Part shown: positions 25,046-37,452 of the stretch, piece by piece
How the letters are laid out: each line of letters starts with the position of its first letter
Numbering within the stretch: the stretch's first letter is position 1
Source: Tolypeutes matacus
Lineage: Eukaryota; Chordata; Mammalia; Cingulata; Chlamyphoridae
Length of the DNA: 64,000 bases
Reading direction: 5' to 3'
NCBI GenBank assembly: GCA_026826555.1
Contig: JAKSZT010054215.1
Coordinates: forward strand, 19,462,512 to 19,526,511
Notes under the pieces: model-generated
Told to the model about the DNA's origin: nothing
What the model saw: only the letters and a program-made list of their open reading frames with translations
Databases searched by the model: none
Position numbers and translations under genes: made by a program

Positions 25046-25444
25046 AAGGAAGATAGAAATTAAAAATTGATCTTAGTTTATATAATTGGTCAAATAATTA
25101 ATCATAGAAAAATCATATCTTCTTATCTTTATTTAATTGTGTCAAATACTGCACATTATTGGAAACACCATTAAGAATAATGAATGCCCCTTGCCCTCAA
25201 TAAACTCAGATGACTGCCAAGAGGACAAATTTAGAAACAATATCCCTGACAAATGACTAACTATATAGCACAGTCATGTTAAAAAGTGGGGCAAGAATTG
25301 AGGCAATGTTTAATTAATTCTGCTGATAGGGTTGAGTATTAGCGTGAAAAGAATATTGGATGGTAAAGAAAGGAGTTGAAATTTTAGAGGGCTTTATCCA
25401 GGGGGCTGAAGAACAGTAGAGCATTACATAAGCAATGAACCCTT

Positions 25445-25830
25445 TTTGCTGTTTCATCCATACTTCTACTTTCTTCATGATAAGATCCTTGGAAAAATAT
25501 TCTAATGTCCTTATAAGAAGAGGGAGGTTTGGACCCGGGGACAGAAAGACTAGAGAGAAGTCCATGTGAAGAGAGGCACAGAGCGAAGAAAGTAAACAGA
25601 GGGATAACAGAGGTAGAGAGTGGAGTTATGCTGCCATAAGCCAAGGAATCCCTGAAGCCACCAGAAAAAGGAGAGAGGCATTGAACAGATTCTTCCCTAG
25701 ACACTGCAGTGGCACAACACTTTGATTTCAGACTTCTAGCCTCCAGAACTGTGAGAGAACAAATCTCTTTTTTTTTTTCATACCACCAAGTTTTTGGTAT
25801 TTGTTATGGCAGCCCTAGGAAGCTAAGACA
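25445..25830 (+). mobile_element. MLT1-like (MaLR) LTR
   Basis: 'aatgtccttataagaaga', 'gacttctagcctccagaactgtgag' and the end 'tatggcagccctaggaagctaagaca' are the standard 3' part of MLT1-type LTRs of the ERVL-MaLR group. The LTR ends at 25830 and its 5' part is too decayed to place. Confidence 0.75.
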
Positions 25831-25894
25831 ACCTTCCATAATTACTTCCACTCAGTGCTTTTTCTAGAGCAGAAATCTGCTCATGTCACTCCTT

Positions 25895-26115
25895 CAGTAT
25901 TTTTTTATTTTTTATTTTTGAGGTACCGGGGCCAGGGATGTAACTGGACCTCGTATGTGGGAAGCTGGCACTTAACCACTGAGCCACATCAGCTCCCCTG
26001 AGTTGGTTTTTTTCATTTCTTTGTTTGTTATTTGTCTTTTTGTTTTCAGGAGGCACCGGGAACCAAACCCGAGACCTCCCATGTAGGAAGCCTGAGCCAC
26101 ACCCATTCCTAGTCC
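25895..26115 (-). mobile_element. tRNA-related dimeric SINE (DAS type), antisense
   Basis: Reverse complement of the two-unit SINE at 11027: T-rich tail, then 'gaggtaccggggccaggga' and 'aaccactgagccacatc' (second unit), a T/GTTT linker, and 'caggaggcaccgggaacc' with 'gagccacacccattcc' (first unit). Confidence 0.85.
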
Positions 26116-27714
26116 TTCAGTCTAAAACTCTGTGTCCTGAAGGCAATGTGGAATTCACTAAAGGTTTAAGTACTATCATATAAGTCAAGGAAGTAGAGTC
26201 CTAAAGCCATGGAGTGACATATGCCAAGCATGACTGTCCCTTGCTAACATCTCCAGACCCATTTCCTATGTCCCTTATTTGCACTCTCTAGCCATGTCAA
26301 AGTACTGGCCATTTCCCAAATTTTGAATATTGTTTCACACAACCTGATTTTTAAGAAGTTATCCATCTGCCTTGATTTCCAGTTCTCTCCATCTCTTTCA
26401 TCCAGCTAAATGCTGTCTTCCTTCTCATCTCAAAAAACACTCCCATTAAACAATTTAGGATCAACTAGAGATTATCTCTATTATTATATCACTGACTACA
26501 ATGTATAACATGATTAACTTACAATTAAGTTTCCCCATTTAAACAGCATCTAGACTGAAGTTTATTGGTGGCAGACAGCATGTCTTATTCATCTCTGTAC
26601 CCAGAGCATAGTAGGTGCTCAGTAAAGTGTATGAATGGGTGTCCCTCATAACATACGCAGTGAACTAAGGTAGCTGATACATGTCTGAGACACATACATT
26701 TTGTATATTCCTGCATGGCTCAGTTCATCTGGGTGTAGTTTTCTGTATTCACCTAGTTTCACTCCTAGACAAAATTGTTCTAAAACAAATGCAAAATTTG
26801 CTTTGTGCTCAAAATGTTCCATGACATATCAATCAAATTGGAACAATTTTGCATTTTCAAAACATGTATAAAATAAAGCAGAACCAAGTTTAATATGTAC
26901 TCAAAAATAAAAGTAGGAAGAGGTTGGTTTTAGGTTCAACTATGAAATAAGTGGATTAAGTAATATTGAATTGTTTGCCTGCAGGAAATTTTAGAAATGT
27001 TAATATGTTCATGTAAACTCTGGAATTTCAAGAGGGCTATTGTGTCGAGACCTTGAAATCTTCCCTTTTATTTTGTGATGGAACAGTCATTAACATTCCC
27101 TAAAAACAATGGATCATTTAGGACAGTTTGGAAAACCTTTCTCTAGAGTAATGTTTCATTTTTATTGCTGTGGAATATAGGAAAGAATTTTGCTCAAAAC
27201 TGAAATAAATTATAACACTCAATTTTGTTAGTATTAAAAAAAAGAAATCTGTAATAAATTTTCAAAATGCCATCAATGTGTCTGACATTGCTGGCCTGGC
27301 TCAGAGAGCAGTAAACTATGGCAGACAATTAAAATGCCTCCTTAGAGATGACAAAATGTCATCTTTTCAGCAGACTAACAAGACCTATAAGGCTGTACCA
27401 AATAATTAAAGTTGATACTTTAAATGTATATGGTTCCTGGGATTTATAAATAAAACCTTATTTTTTGAAAATTCTAAAGAAAGGGAGTAATTAATTTTGT
27501 TTCAATTATTAATTTTGCTTATTATTATTTCTAAATTAACAACTTATATTCTATTCAAATTTCCAAACTATCTTTTATTTTCTGTTTTCATATGCAAAAC
27601 TTTTACAAGTAGTAGATATTTATTCAATTTTTCATAATATAGTTTATTAAGTGAAAATATTAACGTAGATCTCTCTATTATAATTTTAAAACTTGAGATA
27701 AAAATCAAAGCTTT
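26116..27714. other. Intergenic, one L2 3' end
   Basis: An L2 3' end lies at about 26553-26645 ('agacagcatgtcttattcatc', 'catagtaggtgctcagtaaa'). The rest holds no recognised feature. Confidence 0.5.
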
Positions 27715-27822
27715 GTGATGAATGGAAACAAAAACACAACATACCAAAATGTATGAGATGCAGCTACAGCATTGCTCATATGGAAATTTAAAGGTATAAA
27801 ACCTACATTAAAAGAGAAGAAT

Positions 27823-28321
27823 CAGGAAGCAGATGTGGCTCAAGTGACTACCACATGGTTCAGTTCAGTTCCCACTACCTCTTAAAGAAGACATGAGCTG
27901 GCACAATGGGCAGGCGTGGCAAACAGACACAACAAGATTATGCAACAAGAGACACAAGAAGAAAAACATGGTGAGAGACACAACAAAGCAGGGAGCAGAG
28001 GTTACTGGTGCCTCCTAAAGGGGATAAGCAGGATGGTGAGCTGGCGCGATGGGCAGGCACGGCGAGCTGACGTGCCAAGATGATGCAACAAGAGACACAA
28101 GAGGAAAAAAAACATAATGAGAAACACAGCAAAGCAGGGAATGGAGGTGGCTCAAATGATTAGGTACCTGCCTCCCACTTCGGAGGTACCAGGTTCCATT
28201 CCCAGTCCTCCTTAAAAGAAAAAAAAAAACAAAAAAACAAAGAAGACCGAACAGACACAGCAAGTGCAAAACAACGAGGGGGTGGGGAGAGATAAATAAA
28301 TAAAAATAAATCTTTAAAAAA
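27823..28321 (+). mobile_element. DAS-III-like SINE with partly triplicated structure
   Basis: A tRNA-like head (27828 to about 27890), then the linker 'gagctggcacaatgggcagg' through 'gacacaacaaagcagggag'. Next comes a short remnant of a second head ('ggtgcctcctaaag', 28006-28019), a second full linker (28038-28140), a third head (28141-28215) and the family tail with 'aaataaatcttt'. Flanks 'aaaagagaagaat' and 'aaaagaagaat' look like the target duplication in the host L1. Confidence 0.8.
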
Positions 28322-29385
28322 TACAAAAGAAGAATGATTTCAAATTAATCACCTAAAATTTTTCCTTTAGACACTTGAAAAAGAAAAGCAAACTAATGGC
28401 AAATCAAGCAAAGGAAGGATATAATAAGGATTATATTGGCAAGAAATAAAATGGAAAATTGAAAAGCAATAAAGAAAATTTTTTAAAAACTCAAACTTCC
28501 TTTTTTGAAGAGAGCAAAACAATTAACAAAGAGTTAGCTAGACTGACCAAGAAAAGAAAAACAAAAGTTCCAAATTAGTAAATCATAAATAAAATAGGGA
28601 TATTATCACCAACTTTATAGAAATCAAAAGGAATATAAGAGAATATTATGGTAAAAATGTATACCAAAAGCAGAGAAATGACAAATTCCTACAAAGACAC
28701 AAACTATCAAAGAAAAAAAAGAAGAAAATCTAATTAGAACTATAACAAGTAAAGAGTTTCAGTCAATAATAAAAAAACTTCACATAAAGAAAAGCCCAGG
28801 ACCCGACAGCTGCACAGTTAGACTCTACCAAATCTTTAAAGAATTAACACAACTATTCCAAAATGAAAGGAGGGAAAACTTCCCAAATTATTTGAAAGGC
28901 CAGTATTACTTTAGTAACACAACTGAATAAACATATCACAGATCACTATGCCTTATGAATACAGGTGCAAAAATACTCCACAAATTACTAGCAAAACAAT
29001 TCCAGTAACACATGAGAAGGATTATACACCAAAGCCAAGTGGAAATTATTACAGAAACGCAAGGATGATTCAACAGACAAAAATCAAATCAATGTAATAT
29101 ACCATATTAATAGAATAAAGGAAAAAAAGCACATGGTCATCTCAATTAAAACAGAAAAAGCATCTGACTAAATCCAACCCTCTTCATAGTAAAAAAAGAA
29201 TAGAGAGGAAATTGCTCAATCAGTTGAACAATGTCTATGAAAAATACACAGCTAACATTATACTTCATGGTGAATGATTTTCCCTAAGATCAGGAAAAAC
29301 ACAAGGATATCCTATCTCACAGCTTCTTTTCAACATTGTACTGGAGGTTATAGCAAGGGTAAATAGGCAAGAAAAAGAAAGATAG

Positions 29386-30208
29386 GCCTTACCTTGGAAT
29401 CTGTGATAACCTATACCCCCAGTGTACTGGAGTTAGATTCACTTATAATTTTCCTGCACAGGGCTCTTATGCCCCTTTTATTCAAACCTATAATTAGCAC
29501 TATACTCATTAAATACGTGTCCCAGAGACATCTTCCAACTGTTCATATGTCGGTTGAGCCCTGAATCTCAACAGAGTTGCAGTCAACACCTACTCTTCAG
29601 CTCATTGGACTCGCCCAGGACAACTAACAAAAGGATGATGATGGACAACGCCCATCCCAAAAAACAGAGAGTATCTACAACTGCAAGCAAAACATGGAAT
29701 CTAAGCCCCCTCTCAATTGGAAACAGAGTGGGCATCACCATCCCCAAACCTTCAAGATTGAGGCATGAACAATCATAAGGGGGAATGCAACTGTGGACTA
29801 AAGTAGACGTATTTTTCTAGTAATTGAAGAACTTGTAACATTGATACAAAGGTAGTGGTAACTAAAGATTCTAAGGGGAGGGAGAGGGAGGAATAGGTGT
29901 AACATGGGTTATTTGGGGGACATTGGAATTGTCCTGCAGGACATTGCAATGATGGATACAGGCCATTATACATTTTGTCAAAACCTATAAAATTGTGTGG
30001 TGCAAAATGTAAACCATAATGTAAACTGTAGACCATGGTCAGCAGCAATGCTTCAATATGTATTCCTCAATTGTAGCAAATGTACCACACAAATGAAAGA
30101 TGTTAATGGGGGAAAGTGGGGGGGGGTAATATGGGAATCCCTTATATTTTTGATGTAATATTTATGTCATCTAAAGCTTCTTTAAAAATAGAAAATAATA
30201 AAATAAAA
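29386..30208 (+). mobile_element. Retroposon family R, longer sense copy
   Basis: Matches the reverse complement of 52384-53250 in order: 'ttggactcgcccaggacaactaac', 'ctacaactgcaagcaa', 'ctgcaggacattgcaatga', 'gtaccacacaaatgaaagatg' and 'atgggaatccctta', then an A-rich tail of AATAAAAT units. It sits inside the L1 at 27715-31118, so it is younger than that L1. Open frames of 74 codons or fewer show no domain. Confidence 0.75.
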
Positions 30209-31248
30209 TAAAGAGCTTATGTGCTTCAGAAGGGACTATCAAACAAGTGAAAAGGCAACCCACAGAATGGGAGAGAATATTTGCAAATCACGTATCTGAT
30301 AATGCTCTAGTATCCAGAATATGTAAAGAATTATTCCAACTCAACAAAAAATTAAATTTAAAAATGGGCAAAGGATTTGACAAGACATTTCTTCAAAGAT
30401 TATATGCAAATGGCCAACAAACACATAAGGTATTTAACATCATTAATCCTCAGGAAAACGTAAATCAAAACCATAATGAAATAGCACTTCACAAGCACAA
30501 GGATGGTTAAAATTTTAAAAGACAGATAACTAGTGGTCATGAAGATTTGGAGAAACTGGAATCCTCATACACTGCTGGTGAGAATAAAAAAAGTTGCACC
30601 CAGTTTGGAAAATAGTTTGGCACTTTCTCAAAAAGGTAACATAGAGGTAAATGACCAGCAATTCCACTCTTCCATATATACACATGAGAAATGAAAATAT
30701 ATGTCTGCTCAAAACTTTGTATAGGAATGTTCATGGCAGCATTATTCATAATAATCAAAAAGTATAACAAAACCTAAAGGTCCATGCAATAGAATATCAC
30801 TCAGCCATAAAAAAGAAATGAATTTCTGATTCATGCTACAACATAGGTGAATCTTGAAAATATTATGCTAAATCAAATATGAAATGTCCAGAATAGGCAA
30901 ATACATAGAGACAGAAAGTAGATTAATAGTTGCTAGGAGAATGGAGAGTGACTGGTAATGGGTATAGAATGTTGTTGCAGAGAATGGGAGATGATGAAAA
31001 TGTTCTGGAATTAAAGAGTGGTGATGGCTGCACAGTGATGAGTATGCTAAAAGTCATGGAATTGTACACTTTAAGAGTGTGAATATTATAGCCTGTGAGT
31101 TATATTTTAATTTTTTTAAATAGTCATACAGGGAGATTATTTCCAGCTCATGATGTTCATAAAATGTCATTTGAACAGGATTTTACAAGAGAAAGATGAT
31201 TGTACATGCAGAAATATAGAAGGGCAATTCCAAGCCAAAGGGTTAGAG

Positions 31249-31442
31249 CAGGAGCTCTTAACAAGGAGTCCATGAGCTTGAATTGAAATTTTAAAAAAAC
31301 ATTATTCTCGTGGGGACATGTTGGTGCAGGTGTGATATATTTATTAAATGATACACAGTATAGTGTGAAATTAGTAAGGAGTCCATGGTTTTCACCTGAT
31401 GGGCAAAATGGTCCATGGAACAAAAAAGGTTTAGAACCCCTA
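31249..31442 (+). mobile_element. hAT-type MITE with TIRs and 8-base target duplication
   Basis: A 194-base element with ends 'caggagctcttaac' and 'gtttagaacccct(a)', imperfect inverted repeats of the CAGGGGTTCTTAAC type found in Charlie-group nonautonomous elements. Flanking octamers ggttagag (31241-31248) and gattagag (31443-31450) differ at one base, as expected for an old hAT duplication. It encodes no transposase. Confidence 0.75.
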
Positions 31443-31450
31443 GATTAGAG

Positions 31451-31892
31451 TGAACTGATGGGAGAATCTCTAATATGTTGTGTAGTCAAGTTTGACTACC
31501 ATGAAGGACAGTAGTGAGAATGAGTTTGCTAAGTGGAAAAGGAGGGATCAAACACACTGATAGAATCAAAGGAATTTTACAAGAAATTGCATGGAGGAGG
31601 GATTGTTAAGAAAAATGGAGAAGTCAAAGAAACTGAATTTAAGCCGGAGTAAATGGAGGATGCTTCACCAGAAGACGTAGGGAGCACAGAGGCAATAGCT
31701 GATTCAGGAAGAAGATTGTCCAGCGTTGACTATTTGATGCTTAAATGATTCACTAAATTTCTTCACTGTTACATATTTATTAGATCATTTGCTACTCATG
31801 AAAATCTGAAATAGGACAAAGAAATGATTCCCATGCCATTCAGGATTGCTGCTTGAAAATTGTTCCATTAAAAAGTTTGAAGGTCAGGGTGA
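31451..31892. other. Intergenic, no gene seen
   Basis: Purine-rich sequence without recognised features. Confidence 0.5.
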
Positions 31893-32235
31893 TTAATACT
31901 AGCTGCTGTAACTAGATAAACACCAACATCTCAGCAGTTAAAATCAGTAAAATGTATCATTTGCTGGAGCATGAAGCGAGTTGGAGATGTGGATTCTGCC
32001 CTGTGCAGTCATTCCGAGACGCAGCCTAGAACCTTCCATCCTATGGTTCTGCCATCTATACACAAGGCTTCAAAGACCCCCTGCAGTATGTACTAACAGG
32101 GGAGAAAGCGTGGGTGGAATCATGACGGAGGCAGGGTGATGTCCATCACAGCCGCCCACTTTCCGTTAGCGAGAGTTCAGTCATTTCCCACCTATTTGCA
32201 GACGTGGGTGAAAGATGTTAATGTGAGGAACACTT
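31893..32235 (-). repeat. Ancient eutherian interspersed repeat, same family as 9450
   Basis: 'tagctgctgtaactagataaacacc', 'tgcagtcattccgagacgcagcc' and 'tccatcctatggttctgccat' follow the same order as the repeat at 9450-9945. Family name and orientation uncertain. Confidence 0.4.
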
Positions 32236-33240
32236 GAATCCCTCACAATAGGGAACGAGGATAAAGCCCCTACCTAAATAACTGATCATTCAAAATCAAC
32301 CCTAAAATAATTTTCTCCTATTTTCCTTACTAGTAGCCACAAGCTACAGAATGCTAAAACTGAAAAAAGTCATACCAAGAAAAGGACAATACACAAAGTT
32401 TCATAACCTGGAGGTTAATTAAATTGAAAAGTAACTTTGCTACAATCTTTTAAAACTAGCATAAACAAAACATTCAGAAATGCTAATAAATAACTAGCAT
32501 CCACTGGTCCTGACTTGGATGAATAAAATTGCCATGGTATTTGAGGGGTTAATTTATAAACCCTCCAATTATTGAGGCAGTCGGGCTGCCTTTATAAAAA
32601 TAAAAATAAATAAAAATAAAAACCTGAGTGTTGCCTAATTACTACACCTGATTTTTTTTTTTAGTTGAGGGTGAATATAATTTATATTAATGCTATAATG
32701 ACTTTAAATATTCTGAAAACTTTTTCAGCTATCACAACAAAAAACACTGTAATGGAGAAATATCAGTGCGTAAAAATGAACCCCTTCTTAGTCCTTTGAT
32801 AAATCATAGCTACCTGAAATGTAGCTCTTCCCTCCAGAGCAAAATCTACCCATATCATTCAGGATTCTCCCAGCGTTTCAGGTGTTTTAAATTGAAGCAT
32901 TACTGCCTGGGCTCTAATTCAAATGAATTAGGAAGGTAAAGAAATACAGTATCCTGGCCAAAAAAGCAGTGTATCTATTCTAGGAACACAGAACAGTCTG
33001 TTTCACATGCACATGTCTCTCTAAAGCAAGAGCAAGCCTGGTTGCCTAAAGATGACTTGTTGTGATATTGCAGACTATCCCCTAGGGCCTGAGTTGTTGC
33101 CCCTGAAAACTTGAAAAGGGAAATTCTGTCCCTTACATCCTGCTCCTTTCCCGATTTCACAAGCTTCTGCATCTGAATCAGTGTTGTCCTGCAATTGTAG
33201 CTCTGGGACATAATCAGTGTCTCGCAGACTTACACTGCAC
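32236..33240. other. Upstream flank of MC4R, no gene seen
   Basis: Holds a short (AAAAT)n/(AAAT)n tract at about 32594-32622. From about 32700 towards the gene, interspersed repeats are absent, which would fit a constrained upstream region, but conservation cannot be judged from one sequence. Confidence 0.45.
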
Positions 33241-33244
33241 TTGG

Positions 33245-33345
33245 GCTGGATTGGTCAGAAAGAAAAAGAGGAGGAGCTGTCCTGAACAATTTTTTTTCCT
33301 CCACACACCATAAAAATCAGCAGCCGGCACCCACAGCTCCTACCA
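33245..33345 (+). promoter_or_regulatory. MC4R: Candidate MC4R core promoter
   Basis: An inverted CCAAT box (ATTGG, 33250-33254) lies about 60 bases upstream of an AT-rich TATA-like element (TAAAAA, 33311-33316). A start of transcription about 25-30 bases after that would give a leader of about 425 bases, in line with the several-hundred-base 5' UTR known for this single-exon gene. This is inference from motif spacing; no transcript data are available here. Confidence 0.4.
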
Positions 33346-33402
33346 CTCAGAGCAGTGCTTAAGGTTGCGACCTGATACCTGTAAGAGGCAGCTGAAGTGA
33401 GC

Positions 33403-33669
33403 ATGTGCACACAGACTCATCTCCCAGTGGCACAGCAGCTGCTAGGAAAATGATTTTGAAAAGACCTGAATACATAAGGCTAAAGTTAAAGCGGAAGTGA
33501 GAACAAGGCAGCAAGCAGCCGAGTCCTTCAACTGAGAATGAGCATTTTGAAACCTAGGATTTTAAAGTGGTGATGATCAGAGCTTTACCTAAAAGAAACT
33601 AAAAACTTCATTCAAGCTTTGGAGGTTATGACATTTACTCACAGCAGACATAATATATTAGCCTTATAA
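33403..33669 (+). promoter_or_regulatory. MC4R: Five short upstream ORFs in the MC4R leader
   Basis: Five ATG-started frames precede the receptor start: 33403-33453 (16 codons), 33450-33500 (16 codons), 33538-33573 (11 codons), 33573-33602 (9 codons) and 33628-33669 (13 codons). The first and second overlap as ATGA, and the third and fourth overlap as TGATG. All close before 33766, so none is in conflict with the main frame. If the leader is transcribed from near 33340, these would lower or condition translation of the receptor. Confidence 0.6.
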
Positions 33670-33705
33670 CTTCCAGGCAGATAAAGAACTGGAGAAAAGC
33701 ACTGA

Positions 33706-34764
<1,059 letters not shown>

Positions 34765-35030
34765 ATGGGGATAGGAGATACTAAAAACATGCATAAGAGA
34801 CTTGTAAATTCTTTTACAACCCAAAGAGTATACTTCAGCCACAGCTTTCCCTTCTGTATAGGGTATTTGTTGACAATATCTACTGTATAAATTTAAGTTT
34901 ATGATTTTTGATAGGAAAAAATATCCAGTGTCTGTATTACTTTTAATGTCATGCTACTTTTTGGCTGTAAAATGTTCACCCATGTTATGGGTTGTAGGCA
35001 CTCTGGATTTACAAAAAGAAAAAAGTCCTG

Positions 35031-35133
35031 ATTAAAAGCTTTAACCGTGTCTCTCTTATTATTCATAAATATTTGGCACTTTGCTTGTTTTAGTAACACA
35101 AAAATCATGGCCTTACTAAATACGTCTAATAAA
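35031..35133 (+). terminator. MC4R: Candidate MC4R poly(A) signals
   Basis: ATTAAA at 35031-35036 and AATAAA at 35128-35133 are the first plausible cleavage signals after the stop codon and would give a 3' UTR of roughly 290-390 bases. Which one is used, if either, cannot be told from sequence. Confidence 0.35.
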
Positions 35134-37074
35134 TGGTTCCTTATAATATGCTATGCAGCATTTAAATGTAGCAATTTGATTCTAGCATTTTTAAGGGTGA
35201 AACATTGGAAGAATAGATATTTAGTCATTTAAAAAGAATGGCACCACTACTGACAATTCAGGTAATTTCATAAAAGCTTTGCACCTTCTCCCTGTGCAGA
35301 TGCAAAACTGAAGTTCTTCTTGAGAGAAAAAGTTACCAAAAAAATAAAAGGAAGCTTCTGAGCCAGAAAAGCATGTGTGTTTCTTAAATACAGATAAATT
35401 CATTTGCCCAGGCAAGCAGTCTGACACAGGCAATTCGGTTTTTGGGGTGGGGGTGGGGAAAGTAGCAGCTATAGAGATTAAAGTGCTCTGGAAAGCACAA
35501 GTTGTCATGTCAAGCTAAACTTTCTAATATCAGACTATTCCCGACCATTGTTAACTAAAAACAGAAAAATGAGGGTCTTTCTGTTCCTTTAATCAGGGAC
35601 CCAACAACTGCTGAAATGTGCAGACATGGTGATATTGCAGAGTGAACTTCTTCCTATCCCTAAAGGACCGTATGGTTAATGTCAAGTCCTTCCACGTTTC
35701 CCATGAAGTGACTCGCTCTTCACTTATTGCTTCTTTTCTGAACTGGAGTTTAATTGCTGATCATCAAGGAATTTAATTGTAAAATCCAAGCCCACAGCAC
35801 AAATGTTTTCAGGTAGTATTTGTAAATACATAAAATAAGGGCCCTTGTGATGGTAGAACATTGTGAAGAGGGAGACACTCATTGAACTCTAGAGGATGTC
35901 ATGAAAATACATTAGCCTTCCACAGCCACATTTTGGGAGTAAATACTTGTTTTTCTCCAAAATAATCCCATATATTTGGCCACTGAGCAATAAAATCTGT
36001 GCTTTCCAATCTGTGTGCACTTTAAAATAAAGGGAGAGAGAATGTATTAGGCTGAGGATCAATAGCAAATTATAATTTCTTTTATTTATAGTGTCTTCAA
36101 ATGCTCTTGAGTAAAGATAATATACAAAGGTACTTAATTCAATTTCACATTTTCAGCAATCATGTGGAAACATCACATTAAATTATCATGGTTAAGATTT
36201 ACAAATGAATAGTGGTACTCAAATATGGTTTTAATTCCCATGCATTTCCCATATTATGAAGCAAAAGTAAGTGTAAGGATTTAAACATGGACTAATAGTG
36301 CAGAGCCCAAACTGTGGTGGGGCACAGGTGATATTTTTGTCATTGCTAATAATCCTGCCCATTCTTTCATACATGACTATGAGCAGTCCCAGGGACTGGA
36401 GATAGAAAAAAGAGAGCTATAAGCATGCTGTATCTTCTGTGGCTATCTTTCCAGTCTATTCTGCATCTCTTTCAAGTGTCAGCTCAGATGTTGCCTATTC
36501 CATTTATCACAAGTCCACTTCTCCCACCAGAAGGAAAGACTGGCTCCTTTGTCGTCACATTCACACCTTCTGCTGGAGCATGTTGCAGTGTGAGTTTATG
36601 TGTGTTAGCCATGAACCTGCTCTTCCCTACCAGCCTTCCAACATGCTCATGGCACAAGGTTGAGCTTCCATTTTTCAAGTGTGGAGACTGTCTTACTTGT
36701 TTTCCCTATTTCCCAAGCCTTCCTCTATTATATTACTCCTGATAACTCCATTAAAACCAAGATTCCTCAGAAGGACAGGTCTCATCATAGTCAACTTCAA
36801 CCTCTGCCCCACAGCCATTGAAAGTTGGAGCCATGCCAGCTGTAGTCGGCTAGTTATTGGATTCATTGGGGGTGATGTTATGGTAGGAAACTGTGTCCTG
36901 AAGCAAGTATATTTAGCATCAGTGCAAGGCAGGAGTGGGAAGTGAGAGGGGCTGGAGGTTAGAGGGAAAAGGGCTTGGAAGGGCTCAAAATGAAGACATG
37001 ACCGTGGCTGATGAAGCAAATGCAGGGGATTAGTTACTCTAGTTAGGGTACTTTCAAGTATATCAAGAACAAAG
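35134..37074. other. Downstream flank of MC4R, no gene seen
   Basis: Nearly 2 kb with few repeats. A stretch at about 36440-36560 ('tcaagtgtcagctcagatgtt') is a weak L2 match. Frames of 105 codons or fewer show no domain. Confidence 0.5.
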
Positions 37075-37452
37075 AGGGAAGTGGATGTGGCTCAAGTGAT
37101 TGATCTCCCCCCTACCAAATGGGAGGTCTGGGTTCGGTTCCTGGTGCCTCCTAAAGAAGATGAGCAAGACAGTGAGCTGACGCAACAGGCTAGCGCAGTG
37201 AGCTAACACAACAAGGTGACGCAACAAGAGACACATGGAGAAAAACATAATGAGAAACACAACAAAGCAGGGAGCGGAGGTGGCTCAAGCGATCAGGTGC
37301 CTCTCTCCCACATGGGAGATCCCAGGTTTGGCTCCTGGTGCCTCCTAAAAAAAAGAAGACCAGCACACAACAAACAGATACAGCAAATGCAAACAATGAG
37401 GCAGTGGGGAGAAATAAGTAAATAAAATAAATCTTTAAAAAAAAAAAAAAAA
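37075..37452 (+). mobile_element. DAS-III-like dimeric SINE with poly(A)
   Basis: The best-preserved copy. The first tRNA-like unit (37080-37150) has 'ggatgtggctcaagtgattg' and 'gggttcggttcctgg'. A long linker follows ('gtgagctgacgcaacaggc' to 'gacacatggagaaaaac'). The second unit (37272-37348) has 'ggaggtggctcaagcgat', and the tail is 'aaataaatcttt' plus a 16-base A-run at 37437-37452. The RNA polymerase III box order is intact. Confidence 0.9.

Larger units (their letters stand above)
27715..31118 (+). mobile_element. Decayed L1 LINE, sense, with two nested inserts
   Basis: L1 ORF2 text starts near 27725 ('cacaacataccaaaatgta'), is interrupted by a SINE at 27823-28321, and resumes through reverse transcriptase text ('cccaggacccgacagctgc', 'caaggatatcctatctcac') to about 29385. 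A family R copy follows to 30208, then late ORF2 and 3' sequence ('gtgaaaaggcaacccacagaatggg', 'ggcagcattattcataataatc') to the 3' end near 31118. About 1 kb of expected ORF2 is absent at the family R copy. All frames are broken. Confidence 0.85.

Noticed and set aside
37063..37425. Several 65-69-codon ORFs with similar protein text on both strands
   Set aside because: They are translations of the DAS-type SINE and recur at other SINE copies (28015-28326).
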